DNA of 64,000 nucleotides from the NCBI GenBank assembly GCA_905221605.1, contig CAJNDS010002411.1:248001-312000 (forward strand), in the 5' to 3' direction. The notes under the pieces were generated by a model. The model searched no databases and had not been told where the DNA came from. It saw only the letters and a list, made by a program, of their open reading frames with translations. The translations under genes were made by a program, and so were the position numbers. Shown in pieces: positions 34,466 to 46,217 of this stretch (positions within the stretch are counted from its first letter, which is position 1; every line of letters begins with the position of its first letter). This stretch comes from Symbiodinium natans (Eukaryota > Sar > Dinophyceae > Suessiales > Symbiodiniaceae).

Positions 34466-35857
34466 ATGAAGTGCAGCAATCTGCAAGCAGTAGCACTGTT
34501 GCTTAGCATAGGAAGCTTGTGCATGAAGGGTCATGACGGATTGCCGCGAGATCCGTCTACAAATGCCCTCGATCGGTTTTGTCCCTGTGATCTGCCAAGC
34601 AATGGCATGCTCCGCGCTGCCAGACACCAAAGCCGCAAGTCCGCGCATGGCGCCCAGCGCTGGCAGCGCCCCTTTGTTCGTAAGCCGCCCGCGAACGAGA
34701 AGCACGAGAAGCACGAGAAACGCGATGACCTCCAGAAGCCGCTTTTTGCAGCAGTCCTTCACTCCTTGGAAAAGCAGCAGACTGGTTCCTGGAGCCAAGA
34801 GAAATGGGAGGCGACTGCGACAACTTTGCTGCAAGGAGTTCGGACCGAGCCCACAGCTATGGCTGAACTGGTGCGCCTGTTGATGTTTTGGGCCAAGGCA
34901 TCTGCTCGAGACTCCCGTGAGATTGCCAGCCCGCTTTGGAATGAGTGGCTGTGGGCAGAAGAGCTCCTCACAATGGTCCTAGACGAAGTCTGTCAGCAAT
35001 TTGAAGCGCTTGAAGCGGTAGAAATGTCCCCGCAGCTGCTTCGGCTGCTACGGTCTCTGTGCAAAAGCTGCCTCGACCTGCAGCTCGCGCTGCCAAAGAG
35101 TCTGGCAAATGGCCTTGCCCATCGAGTGCTGCCACTGTCATTGGAACATGATCTGCTTACTGCCGTTGATACCTTGGGTGCTTTGTGCGCCCTTGATCCG
35201 AATCATGTGCTTGGTCTGGGTTCTGTGAGGAAGCTGGTATTGCTGCTGAAAGCAAGGCCATGCAGCAAAAAACTTCCAGACGACATACTCAAAAAGCTGA
35301 TTCAGCATGTGGGGCCCGGTATTCCCGCGACGATGAGGCACTTCCATTCCATGTTGATTGTGAAGGCTTTGAATGGCGCGCGGGTAAACCATGCGCTGCT
35401 GAGATATGCCCTTTACTTGCACTTGTGTGGTAACCACGAGATGTTGTGTGGGGTGCTGTCCACAGTTCCGACGCAAGTACTTTGCAGCTTGCAAAGGGCT
35501 GTCGCTCCAGTTGCAGTAGTTGCCCCGACGACGGCTCCGTCACTCCGGTCACTCACAAATCAACCCTTCGCGACATCCTCAGCTCTCGAGAAGGATGTCA
35601 TTCGGGCGCTTCAGGCGATGCTGAGACGAGGACTTCCGGGCTATGTGCCAAGATCGCTAGAGATTCAATGCCACGTGCTGAACACCTTTATTTTGGACAT
35701 TATTCTTCGAACAGACCTGGACGGCTCGACGTGCTTGAGTTCAGGTTCGAGTGTGGCGACGGCAAAAACCAAATGCGTGCACAGAGTAGGGCGATCGATA
35801 TCCGAGAAGCAACCGAAGTTCGGACTTGTGACTTGCGCACGTCCTGTCTTAAGGTAG
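34466..35857 (+). CDS. Helical protein of unknown function, single exon
   Basis: This uninterrupted frame encodes 463 residues. The first 22 residues include a hydrophobic run (QAVALLLSIGSLCM) that may be a signal or organelle-targeting leader. It is followed by a basic linker with an EKHEKHEK motif. From about residue 90 to 420 the protein is rich in Leu and Ala with regular charged spacing, for example ALEAVEMSPQLLRLLRSLCK and KLVLLLKARPCSKKLPDD. This suggests stacked helical repeats of the kind found in organellar RNA-binding proteins such as RAP, OPR or HPR families. No signature motif confirms that, so the function is unknown. Frame length and composition argue strongly that it is real. 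A following exon beyond 35857 is possible. Like the NHR and START genes it lacks introns. Confidence 0.65.
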   Translation: MKCSNLQAVALLLSIGSLCMKGHDGLPRDPSTNALDRFCPCDLPSNGMLRAARHQSRKSAHGAQRWQRPFVRKPPANEKHEKHEKRDDLQKPLFAAVLHSLEKQQTGSWSQEKWEATATTLLQGVRTEPTAMAELVRLLMFWAKASARDSREIASPLWNEWLWAEELLTMVLDEVCQQFEALEAVEMSPQLLRLLRSLCKSCLDLQLALPKSLANGLAHRVLPLSLEHDLLTAVDTLGALCALDPNHVLGLGSVRKLVLLLKARPCSKKLPDDILKKLIQHVGPGIPATMRHFHSMLIVKALNGARVNHALLRYALYLHLCGNHEMLCGVLSTVPTQVLCSLQRAVAPVAVVAPTTAPSLRSLTNQPFATSSALEKDVIRALQAMLRRGLPGYVPRSLEIQCHVLNTFILDIILRTDLDGSTCLSSGSSVATAKTKCVHRVGRSISEKQPKFGLVTCARPVLR

Positions 35858-36943
35858 ATGCTGATGCGCTGACGACCACAACCACCACCACCACAACCAC
35901 TACTGAAGAAGCTTCCAATGCTCGGAACTGAGTGGTTAGCAAGTGACTTTCTTTCTCAGTTTGAGAGTGCTGGTCACCGCCTTGTGTAGGATACCGGGAA
36001 CACGACCGTCCGGAGCCAAGGAGCTACGTTTTGTCAAGTGCCACTCGTTGATTGCCCCCAATCCGAGACCTTTGCATCTCTTACCACCTCGTCCATGACC
36101 ACTCTGGCCATGACCACCATGGCTTGAAGCCCAGACGTAGACGAGAGTGGTCATTGCGTCGTTGCGCTTTGTGCCCACTTGTACCAAACACCTCTGAGGA
36201 AGCAGCTGAAAACAAGGTGTGGCACGAAGGCTGGCAAGGGTAAGAGACAAGAGCTCAAAGGAGTGCTCAAAAGAATGCTCAAAAAAGTGCCAGAGAGCAT
36301 GTGATCGCATGTAGTCCAGCGGCAGCTCCTGTTTCTGCAGGACTAAGCGGTATGAGCATTCCGACCTCCAGCAGCTTCATGTTTTGGGAAAGGTTGGTGG
36401 GTGTCAGACAGGACGGTGTTTACTTGTGTGGTCCATGCAATGTATGCGCTTGAAGCTACCTGGAGCTACCTGTCAGGACCCGGCCTTGGCTCGGTGGGTG
36501 TTTTCGGCGCTCCTCTTGACAGCTGCAGTCTTGATTGCCCGCTATGCGCGAGCTTGCATGAAGGCCGCACGATTACATGCAACCTTCTCCAGAATTGACA
36601 GCACCCCCCCCCCCCCCCCTGAACAAAAACACATTGCTTGGAACTTGGACTGCTCAATGAATTCTACAGTGGCAGGTACTCAAGGTTGAGGAGATGCTGG
36701 ACCCCATTTTGCCCGTCAAGGCAGAAGCACTCGCTGCCTCTAGCTGCCATCTACCAAAACTCACAAACAGTTGAGCAAGGTTGGGCCGGATCTGGAGGAG
36801 CCGCCGCCAACATGGTGGTCAGAAGACTGGGGCGCAGGCCCAACAGGGTCTCAGTAGAACTTCTTGTTCAGAGTAAAGCTGAAGCTGCCTCACTGTGCTG
36901 AACGGATGATCTGAACTGATCTGATCTTGCAGATTCCCCGAAG
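35858..36943. other. Intergenic stretch
   Basis: No gene was recognised. A CCA/ACC triplet run lies at 35874-35902 and a C-run at 36603-36620. An ATGATCTGAACTGATCTGATC repeat lies immediately before the acyltransferase start. Confidence 0.4.
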
Positions 36944-37301
36944 ATGACGGCATCCAGGGGCGATGTGGACGCAGCAAGTGAAGGTGTCGATTCCGAGCAG
37001 CGGCTCCTTATCAGCCCAACGTCACAACCGGCTAGTCCAACATCTCCGGTTTCTGCACCAAATTCCTGCAGTGACATGGTCTTCCGGATGCCGCCAAAGG
37101 GGCATCGCCATGCATTTGGCTTGGCCCGATACCTGGCATCCCTCCATGTGGTGATGGGCCACCTCAATGCGCGGGGTCAAGCCATGGATGTGCCACTCGC
37201 CGAAAGAACAGATAGTTACATAACCCCCCCTTCAGATACTTTTCAGACACGTTGTTTTGTTTTTTCATCTCTCTCTCTCTCCCTCTCTTTCTCTCTCTCT
37301 T

Positions 37302-37347
<46 letters not shown>

Positions 37348-40256
37348 AGTGTTCTGTTCTCGAGGTACGCCTGCAACTGGGGCTTCACCTGGGTGCCCTG
37401 GTTCTTCATGCTGTCGGGCTTCATCCTTTGCGCTGCAGAGATGAGGCACCCACGGCAGGAGCTGAATGATGAACCCCTGAACTTCCCTCAGTCTGTTGTT
37501 CTCGGCTGACCGCAGCGCAGTCGGGAGAGCACTGGCAGGAGAGTCCTTACGAGTATGTCGCGCGCAGATTCGTGCGAAGCCTTTCTGGGTTCAACACTTC
37601 GCCCACAAGTCCCCTGCAGTGGCTGTGGTATGTGGGGCCAGCTATGACCTAAGGTCACGATATACCCCGTGTACGCAGTGAGCCTGCTCATTGCGGGCAT
37701 CTCGGCCATGATCTCTGGGACGTTGCCCAGCGGTGTGGTACTCTTGATGCAGGCGCGCTGATCTCCGTCAGATCCAGAAACGTCGTCTTTTCACTTTCAA
37801 GTGGCTTCTGAACTTCTCCTTCTGTAGCCGTCTGTGCCCCTTTCTCCAGATGTTGAGCTTGCCAGGCTTGGCTGATGCAGGCATGGGTGCCTACGATCAC
37901 AGAAAAAGGCTTGCAAGGGCAGAGCTTGCCTCAGACATGGTAAAAAAAGCATTGCGCTCCGCCGCTCCGCACCGGCATGTCAGATACTCGTTAGCTCTAG
38001 ATAGCTCCAGTTAGCTGAGGTGTTGGTTCCTGTCCTGCCTTGTGGTCTACTGGACGTGCTTTCCGGTGATCGTGAGGATTCTTAGCTTAAGAAGGTGCTT
38101 GGCTTCTCTGATGCATCTTTCCTGGTGCTGAGGAGGGTGTCGCAGGCTCAGCTGCGGGAGGCAGCCGCGGTTTATGCGCAAGCACATGTAGGACAACGGA
38201 AGACTTGTACGCGGACCGCCTGGACAGGTCGTGATTGGGATGTTGCTGCTGTGCAGCTTTCCCGTGCTTTACTTGGTGATACCCGATCTATTCTATGGAA
38301 ACGCTTCCTGGTACGATTCCTGCCTGCACACATCTCCCCAGATTCGTTTAGTACTGAGCCCTGACCCCCGCAGATCCACGCAGTCTCTTCTGTGATAGTA
38401 GCTCACGGCTTAACGCCGAGGAGTACCACAGTTGGGGGAAGATGCGAAACATGACGGATATCTTTGTCATTGCGATCAAGTTCCATCCAATATGCCGGAG
38501 ACCTAGCCCGCTGCAGCCGCTGAGAGACTTCTGAGAGGGGTCCTATCCATCGGGCAGTGCGGTGCAGAGTGAGCTGGCAATGGCCAGCGATTGCAGGCTA
38601 CATGCATGTCTTCATCTTGGGAATGCTCCTGGCGCGATTGCGACTGTTGTTGTCTTGATCCTAGTCCTCGGCTTCCCCGGCACCTGACCGACCTGACCTA
38701 GCCGTAGCGCTTCGAGGTCCCAGCAGATGGAACCGGAGCGCCGAAAGGCCATCAGCCGCAATGGGAAAGGATGTGCAGATGTGCCAGTCTTTCAGTCTTT
38801 GTGAGTGGGCTTGCCAAGGTAATAACTCTTGTACTGGACCTGCTGGCACCAGTTGGCTATTTGGGTCTTCTGCTGGTCTTTCGCTGAGCACTTCAGAGTC
38901 CAGAAAGGCTTCTGAGTAGCTTGTTCCCTTCCCCCCCCCAACAGTATTGACTTTCGATTGTGACTTCTTGCAGACTTTGATGGCAGGGCTTTGAGTGTCA
39001 AAGCCCCTGAGTTGCAGAGCCGCGGAGTCGCAATAGTCGCAAGGTCTTCACAGTTCCTGCTGCAAGCCCTCCTTATGCAAAACTCTCTGCCCGGATCCTG
39101 GTGCTCCTTCCGCTGCAGGCTCACAAGGGACCTTGAAATGCACTTTAAGGGGATTCCGGAATTTCCGGGCTCTACTTTCGAATCACCTGGCTTTTCTGCA
39201 TGCTTTTGCATGCTTTTGCAGACTATGTTTCAGTTCTGACATGGGTTCATGCGGATTCCATGGGGTTCAAATTCTATTTGTACAACTGTGGCGTTCGACC
39301 CTACCGCCCAAGGGGAACCCCGCACGCTGCACGTAGGCTGCGATCCTGTTGGGCCTGGCCGGCCTCGAAGGGTTTCCACAGCCCAAGCCGTCGACTTAGA
39401 AAAATCTGAGAAGACTCTTCGAGACTGTGAGAGACCGTGAGAGTCAGCCTCCGAGAGAGGTCCCCGCAAAAGTTTGTCTGTTGCCTTCCAGCTCCCAGGC
39501 TGGCTCAGTGGGTGTCCGGCTTTAACTTTTTGGCTGCTTGGCCGCATCCAAACTGAGATGATCCAGGCAACTTGCGTTTGCTGTCAGGTGCCAATGTCCA
39601 GAGCTGGCTTTTGGGGATCTAAGAGTGTCAAGTGAGTCCGCAGAGATCCGCAGAGCCTCTCAGACAACTCGTTCTCATGAAACAAAAGGGGGCTCTGGAG
39701 GCCAGTCCAGTACAGTGCTCCCCAGAATCCCCCTCCGATCTGTTACTAGCCCCCCTTTCCATTTCTCGCCCTCGACACCCGTCCTCTCTCACTAGCCGTT
39801 CAACTTTCGAGCTGCCCACCACATTCAACAGTATCAGCCCAGCGTTCACACTGCTCAGCTTCAGTTCAGATCGGATGTGATCATTCGGATTGTCAAGCAG
39901 AAGCTGAGGAGTCTTACTCATATTGTGTGTACGTGATGCAGTTCATCTGCATGAAGCTGTGGACTGGCCCGGACAGCCTCTGTCAGACGAGTGACTCTGC
40001 CTCTCCTGTTGCACACGGTTCTGAACAGCCACCTTTGGCAGGAGTTTGCTGTTCCGTTCTTCATGTACCTGATTGCCGTCGCGACGTTTATGCAAGTTTG
40101 TGTTTGGGGCTTAGAGCTGCCGTGGACCTTGAAGACCTTTCGTTCATTTACGCTAGCTGATCCGGAAGCTACGCTTAGACAAGACACTTGCCAGGTGCAA
40201 AGACCTGCGGAGGTGTTGTGGAGGATTTCGCCTCTGAAGGCTCGAGGGGCCATGTG
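36944..40256 (+). CDS. Acyltransferase-3 family integral membrane protein
   Basis: This belongs to the multi-pass acyltransferase-3 (OafA/NolL) family, whose members move acyl groups onto sugars or lipids at a membrane. Exon 1 (36944-~37165) has a Ser/Pro-rich leader then HAFGLARYLASLHVVMGHLN, with the family's first-helix catalytic histidine. The next (37365-~37495) reads GFTWVPWFFMLSGFIL, the FFxLSGF signature. Then come SPYEYVARRFVR (~37545), IYPVYAVSLLIAG (37654-37752), AWVPTITEKGLQ (37881-~37939), CWFLSCLVVYWTCFP (38020-~38090), LLLCSFPVLYLVIPDLF (~38240), YMHVFILGMLLARLR (~38597) and probably a last helix, FFMYLIAVATFMQVCVWG (~40050-40130). Order and topology fit the family. Several junctions were not resolved and the final exon is tentative. 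The intron 37753-37880 is flanked by a 10-bp direct repeat. A (TC)n tract fills the first intron. Confidence 0.75.
37262..37345. repeat. (TC)n polypyrimidine repeat in an intron
   Basis: About 80 bp of CTCTCT with occasional TTT and CGC interruptions, 20 bp before the AG acceptor at 37364. It sits where a polypyrimidine tract would be, but is far longer. Confidence 0.9.
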
Positions 40257-41129
40257 AGGCGTAACTAAGAAAGTTGCTCCACTCAGTGGTCCTTCATACG
40301 CGCTGCCTTTAACACTGGTAACTCCGCCACTCCTTGTTCAGAATACATCTTCCGTGCTGCGCGTGCACGCTCCATTAGTCGTAAATCTAAACCCCAGACC
40401 TTCCTGTCAGGCATCTCGTCGGCTTCAAAGTAGACCGACTTCCAAATACCAGTAAGTACCTCAGAAAGGCCCCATCCACAAGTTCGGCCAGCGAACCATC
40501 TCCCAACTCGCACCACCGTGGCCCTGACCTTTCAACACTCTGTAGAGTCCGCACCGAATCATGAACTCTGTTTAGCGGCCTAGCCCGACCTCAACAGCTC
40601 ATGTCAACACAACGTCATGAACCCACAAGATCCCCGCAATCATGGCAAGGGCAATTCCCGAGTCCACCGCAGACTCCTAGTGCACCAGGACTCCACCCGT
40701 ACAGAAGCAGTAGTACATGTTTGTTCGGTTGGATGAATGTCGATGAATCTCTCCGCTATGCAGGCTATGTTAAATGCACATGTCGTCGACTCCGCGACTC
40801 CGCGACTCCGCGACTCCGCAACTCCGCAACATGTTCAGGTGTCCAGTCCGCCATGGAGGTCGAAGCTTTAGTCCTGGCCATGTAACCGGCACTCGTTAAA
40901 CCATGTGTGAATTTTGAGGTCCCCCTACCCTCTTTTTTCTGACTATCGCTTACGTTGTGGGTTCGCAGTCAAGGCACCCACCTTGTTCTTGTAGGCTCAG
41001 GCCTCCAAAGGGGAAGTCGTGAGTCCCAAGACCCTCATTGAGGGTCCTTCCTTTTTTAGAAAGGGAAAGCCGCTAAGCCCGCCAAGCCTCCATTTGGCAG
41101 ATCTCCAGAACGAATCGCAGGCAGCATGG
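40257..41129. other. Intergenic stretch
   Basis: No gene was recognised. Near 40790-40830 there is a short repeat of CGACTCCG/CAACTCCG. This may include the leader of the beta-propeller gene. Confidence 0.4.
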
Positions 41130-44100
41130 ATGGCCCCCGTGGGCATTTCACTGGTCCTGCTTCTGATCTGGATGCCTGCCCGGCGCGCTTGTGAAACTGC
41201 GCTTCACGGCCTGACTGAGATCACCCTGAGGTTGGGCGAGATTGCTTCCCCGACATCTTCTGTTGAGGCTTTTGTGCCAGGTTGCAGTAGTGCTAGGAGG
41301 GCTACGAAGCTGTCAGGTAGATCTGCCGCAGAAGATCGTGAAGGATGGCCTGATCGACGTCAGGCTTCCCTTTGTGATGAGCGACGAGGATGGGACGCAC
41401 TCATTCTGCGTTGTGGAAAGGACGCCTTGATAAGGGCGTCACCTGACGCTTTGCATGCTTGCATGCCTTCTGAACTTCATAGGACATTCGAGCGACAGGC
41501 GGTGGGGTATGGAGCTTGGAGAAAGGTCACCTGATCTGTGAATCTGTGTATGTGACTTCCTGACAAAGGCGATCATCAACCCATCCCTCGCCGTATCAGC
41601 CACCGGAGACCGGCTGATTATCGCAGCCCGACTTCACAGGCTGAGTACACAGATGGCGTGCCAAGAAAGTGTGAACGCTTCTTGATATGCAGGCGCTCAT
41701 CCCATCTTTCTTTCGAAAGCAGCAACACCTTCACGAACACGACCAACAACACCAAGAATGGCAGCACGTACAACTACGAGGCAGTGCTGCAGGCAGGATA
41801 GGGGGCTGACGTGGAAGAGCCTGCAAGTCTCACAATCTCACTGGAACGGCAGAACTGCACCAGACCGATAGTTCTCCATGTTCTGGTCCAGACACTTGTT
41901 TGGTGTGGGGGGGGGGGGGTTGACCACCACATTCCACCGCCCCCTCCGTTCTCGGGAGTCCTTCTGTTGATGGGGGGGGGATGGGATGGGGGGAGGCAGC
42001 AAGGTGTGCTAAGGGGGGGTGGTTGGCCAGGGGAGAGGGAGGTTTGTTCACAGGCCCGGAGAAAGGATAGCTCTCATCAGACCCGGGTTCTTGTTTCCTG
42101 CAGTAGCCGTTTGTGTCAAGTGACCTTAGCTTTCCGTGTTCTTTGCGCTTGACGTACCGGCTGTGCCGAGCATTACAAAGCCATGGAAACCTAGGTGTTG
42201 ATTACTTGTGGCACTCAGCTGAAGGAGATTTGGCACTCGCAGATCGTGGTTGGAAGTGTGAAGATGGATGCAGATGACTGGAAGCTGTAGGGTGACCAAG
42301 TTGATGCACTTGGATGTGTTTGGGGAATCTGCGAGAGTCGTCTGAAGTTGTGGTTTGACAGTTTGTGATTGGCGACTGGCGACTTCAAAGGTTCTTTGAT
42401 GGCAAAGTTCCAGGGGATGCGATTGTCTTGCAACCCTGGAGTGGCAGAGACCTCAGCTCTTTGAATTATAAGCTTCTCCCGTACCTCCGTACCTTATGGT
42501 TTCCAAGCCTGCTGAGGCCTCCGCATGGAAGGCGGCCGGAGGTGGAGATATCCAAACTTGTGTGAGCGGGAGAAGTACGTGCCCGGGAACAAGACTCTCA
42601 TAAGGTCCCTGCCTTTCTTCTTGTGAATGAAGAGGTTTCCTCAAAAGGACGTCTGTGTGCGTGCACACAGCATGATCAGGCTCATCGTGACAGGCCCAGA
42701 GGACCGGGCCACAGAAGCAACGAGAAGCCACGAGAAGCCACGAAAAGCAACGGGCGTCAGAAGCTTTGGTTCCTTTGAGGATCCCAAAGTCATCCCCTTG
42801 ACGCGGACCAGGGGGTTTTGCGACAACTCCGGCATCGACTGCTTCTTGTTGGCAGTAGCCCAAAGAACACTTCAGTACGACGTATGTGTCCGGCATCCTC
42901 TGGCCAGTTTGCTGCGATTGGCCAGGCAGCAACCCGCGCCCACCAGATGACTTCTGCATCTCAGCCTGCATGTTCTGGTGTTCCTGAGGATGGCAGCTGG
43001 TTCACTTTGGTTCACTCGGACTCGTGACGCTGAGGTAGTTTGTCGACCAAAAACTGTGACACCTGTCACTCAAGATGGTGCACTGAGAAGGAGGCGCCAT
43101 GGCGTTTCAAGCCATTCAAAGACATGCGAGTCATATCATTTCTGCTGAGCTTGTTAATTGCAAGTTTGTCCAGAACCGACTCTCTCCGAGGTGCAAATTG
43201 CTTTCAGCTCCTACACGCCCAAGGCCGGCAGCCCACGGCAGCACACGGCGGCCCACGGGCTCACCATTGTCAGCCGTTTTCTGCTATGATTCTGTGGAAG
43301 TGGTGAGTGAGAGTACTTGCAGAACAGAATCACTACCCCACCGAACCCTAAACTGGATTCAAGGTTCCGAGTCGGGTGCTGTTCCACTTGACTGTTGCCA
43401 GGCAGGCAAAGACTGCAAGCGGCGAGACGTGACCCAGATGTTCCTGGCCGCAGGTGTGACATGAACGAAACTTTATGCTCTGTGTGTATAGGGGCCAAGG
43501 ATTCATTCGAGGGTTTTGCACGAAGAGCTGCGGACAGGTGTTGATGCCGGACAACCCGACAAGGCAAGCAGCTCATCATCTTCTGCAACTGCTCACTTTC
43601 ACCGCATTGAAGCATTGAAGTGTTCTGGCTTGGTATGTCAGTGGCATGCGGCAGGTGTCCACCGGCCTGCACCTGAAGTGTGGTCGTCGTGCCCTCGGGC
43701 TTTGTTAGGCCAAGAGGAGGTTTCAGGAGCAGGCGCAGCTATGCCAAGTCTTCTGCACTCGATTCTGACCCAAGAATGGAACCACAATGAGAAGAACTGG
43801 ATCCCCTTTCAGCGCCATGGCAAGACATACGTGGCCGGGAGCTTCAGCCATCATCTGCGCGAGGGAACGAATTCTTCTAGGGACCGTCTGGGCCCCATTC
43901 CATGCAAGCCACGCAAGGTCTATTCTTTGGTCCCTCATCTCGTCCACGAACTGATTCACGATGGCAATGGCACATGTGGGCCACATTCCCAGAGAGACAT
44001 GTTGAATCAGTTTCAGAGAGGGGGGTATCGAATATCATCGTGTGCGGGAGTTCTGCCAACTTGCAAGGCCACAGTTTCGCAGTGTCTCTCCACAGTTAGC

Positions 44101-44935
44101 GCAGATGCAGGACCGGCGAAGCTACCTTTGCAGTTGCCGTTGAGTCGCATACGACTGCCCAGTGCCGTCCGCATTGGCAGCTCGTGACATGTCTCAACAT
44201 CTCAACACAGGAGAAGAATCTGGACCAGGCGTATCGAGGTTCTGCGCAGGCCGTCTATGTGGATGCCTGTTCCTCAATCAGCTACCACCGGTCTGCTCAG
44301 CTGCTGCAAGAAACATGTTGCACATGACTGGGCAGGTTCCGGCTTGCACAGGGCCTTTGCAATACCAAGTGCTCGAGTGTGCGTAAGCCGAGGCACCTGC
44401 AGCGAACCTGTCGATGCCACAACCCCACTTCCTGGCTTTGTTCCACGTGGCTGACTTGAAGGCTAATCAGCTAGCCCGAGCTCGGGAGAGCTTCGTTCTG
44501 CAGCATGAAGCTTGTGCAGCATGAAGCTTGCAGGTCCGCCGTTACTGGCACCATGCCTACCGCTTTTCCCCCAATCCCCCCTTCCAGATCTTGCAGGCAG
44601 GGGCGTGGCCATGGCTCCAAGCTGATGACTTGTTTCAAGATTTCGAGGTCTCCAAGGCGCTGCCACTCCAAGCGCTGCCGCCGCGCCCGCCGGCAACTCA
44701 GAGGATTCGTGCAAGGACAGAGAGGCTTGGGCTGTATGAACGCGCACTGCAAGTGCACTGTTGAAGGTCTGCCCCTCCATTTGCATTCGCCAGTGGACTC
44801 GTCGTTCATGGCAATCAGGTTCGATCTTCTGCTCTTGTCTGCTACGTGCCAAGACTCTTGCAGCTGCATCCCTTAGTTAGTAGGTGACAATTGCATACGC
44901 AGCCGGTGACCGCGAGCCGAGGGTACTGACCTTAG
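41130..44935 (+). CDS. Membrane-anchored beta-propeller protein, GH130/GT108-like motifs
   Basis: Exons joined by phase and motif order describe a secretory-pathway protein. The start MAPVGISLVLLLIWMPARR is a likely type II anchor. Then come VDLPQKIVKDGLIDVRLPF (41317-~41415), INPSLAVSATGDRLIIAARL (41569-41639), SNTFTNTTNNTKNGSTYNYE (41720-41780), EIWHSQIVVGSVKMDADDWK (42225-42286), FFDGKVPGDAIVLQPWSGRD (from 42391), LIVTGPE (42680-42701) joined by a GA-AG intron to DPKVIPL (from 42780), NEKNWIPFQRHGKTYVAGSF (~43775-43855), AYRGSAQAVYVD (from 44229), FLALFHVAD (~44430), YWHHAYRFSPNPPFQI (from 44534), VSKALPL (~44651) and VTIAYAAGDREPRVLTL (44884-~44935). The NPS, GPEDP, EKNWxPF and final YxxGD motifs recur in five-bladed-propeller glycan enzymes and mannosyltransferase-like proteins. 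The sugar substrate is unknown and the last exon may lie further on. Confidence 0.6.
41905..42035. repeat. G-run clusters within a beta-propeller intron
   Basis: Runs of 7-14 G at 41907-41920, 41972-41979 and 42013-42019 lie in the 444-nt intron 41781-42224. They could form G-quadruplexes in the pre-mRNA, and they are error-prone to sequence. Confidence 0.7.
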
Positions 44936-45076
44936 AGCTTCTGTGTATATCGCCGCCTTCATGGCTGCCCATCCTTCCCCGCCCATCCGTCCGCGCGTCT
45001 GTTTCTCTGTCTCCATCTGCGGCTCTGCGTATGTCTTTTTCCTCTCTGTCTTTCTGTTTCGGCCTTCTGTCTGTCC

Positions 45077-45113
<37 letters not shown>

Positions 45114-46217
45114 GCTCGCTCCCTCCCTCCCTCCCTCCCTACCTCTCCCTCTTCCTTCCTCTCCCTCTTCCTCCCTCTCCCTGTCTCCCTGCCTTCCTTT
45201 CTCCCTGCCTTAGTGCCTCCCTCCCTCCCTCCCTCCCGCCTCAGTGCCTCCCTGCGCGTCTGCTTCGTGCTTCGCTGCCTCTATGCCACTCTTTCAGCCG
45301 GTGTGGATACCTGGCTATCTTGATGCTGAAACCATGTCGCTTGATCTGTGAGCTGTGCGACGCATCGACTCGACCAAGAGGCCCTGTCAATGACGCTGTC
45401 GAGACTGGATGAATTCTTTGCATAGCTCCTCCAATTCGGAGCTTGCATAGCTTCCAAACTTTGGTGTGTTGTTGCTTGGGAAGCAAAGCAGCAGGTTACT
45501 GAACGTTCCTCAGCTAACCGACGGAAAAAACCGACTAACCACAGGCCGTGTTAATGCATTCGCCATGCCACCGTTCAAAAGCAGCCTAAGTTACTACTTA
45601 GACTTTCAACCAAAGCATTGGACGGCGGTCACAGGCATGTTGCATGTCAGGGCAGGCAAATAGCCTTGCCATGGCGGGCAAGAGTGTAGAGCGATGTCCA
45701 TATTGAAGAGCATTCGGCCATGAAGAGCGTGGTCAATGCTGTCCCTAGCCATCGTGCGCAAGTGAAGACTGGAGCTGTCATGGCTCCCTCAGGGAGCTGT
45801 GCGCATGTTGCACATGCCAAAGATAGTTCCGCAGTGGTCCAAAGTGACCACATCTCTTCAAGCGCAAGACTCAGTCCCTGCATGCAGACGCAAATTTTTG
45901 CTGCCAAGTTAGTTCAAGTTAGCTCGACCCCACAGCATGAGCTGCCGCTCTTGCGTCGATCGAGCTTACAGGCACTGCCTCTCTATGGCCAGCATCTTGC
46001 TGCTCGAGTCCTGGCCAAAGTGTCAGTTAGGGAAACAATACAAGCTGGAACAGTCCAGAAGCCTGAGCACAGAGGAAGACTTCATGAACAGCACTCCTAG
46101 AGGTGTAGACGCCACAGTACTACGCATGCGATCCATGGCATAGATGCGAGCCTGCACCAGCCCACTACTCCAGAGCTAGCCTGACCTGATCTCGAACGCA
46201 GCATCACCAAGACCATC
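44936..46217. other. Pyrimidine-rich stretch and possible exons
   Basis: Low-complexity pyrimidine sequence dominates 44960-45260. After it, 45937-46143 (LESWPKCQLGKQYKLEQSRS and RGVDATVLRMRSMA) reads somewhat like coding sequence but is unassigned. Confidence 0.35.
45064..45255. repeat. (CTGT)n, (CCCT)n and CTCTTC tetranucleotide tract
   Basis: On the + strand about 190 bp are almost pure pyrimidine: CTGT units, then CTCGCT, then CCCT units mixed with CTTCCTCTCC. Mirror-repeat tracts of this type can form triplex DNA. Confidence 0.9.
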
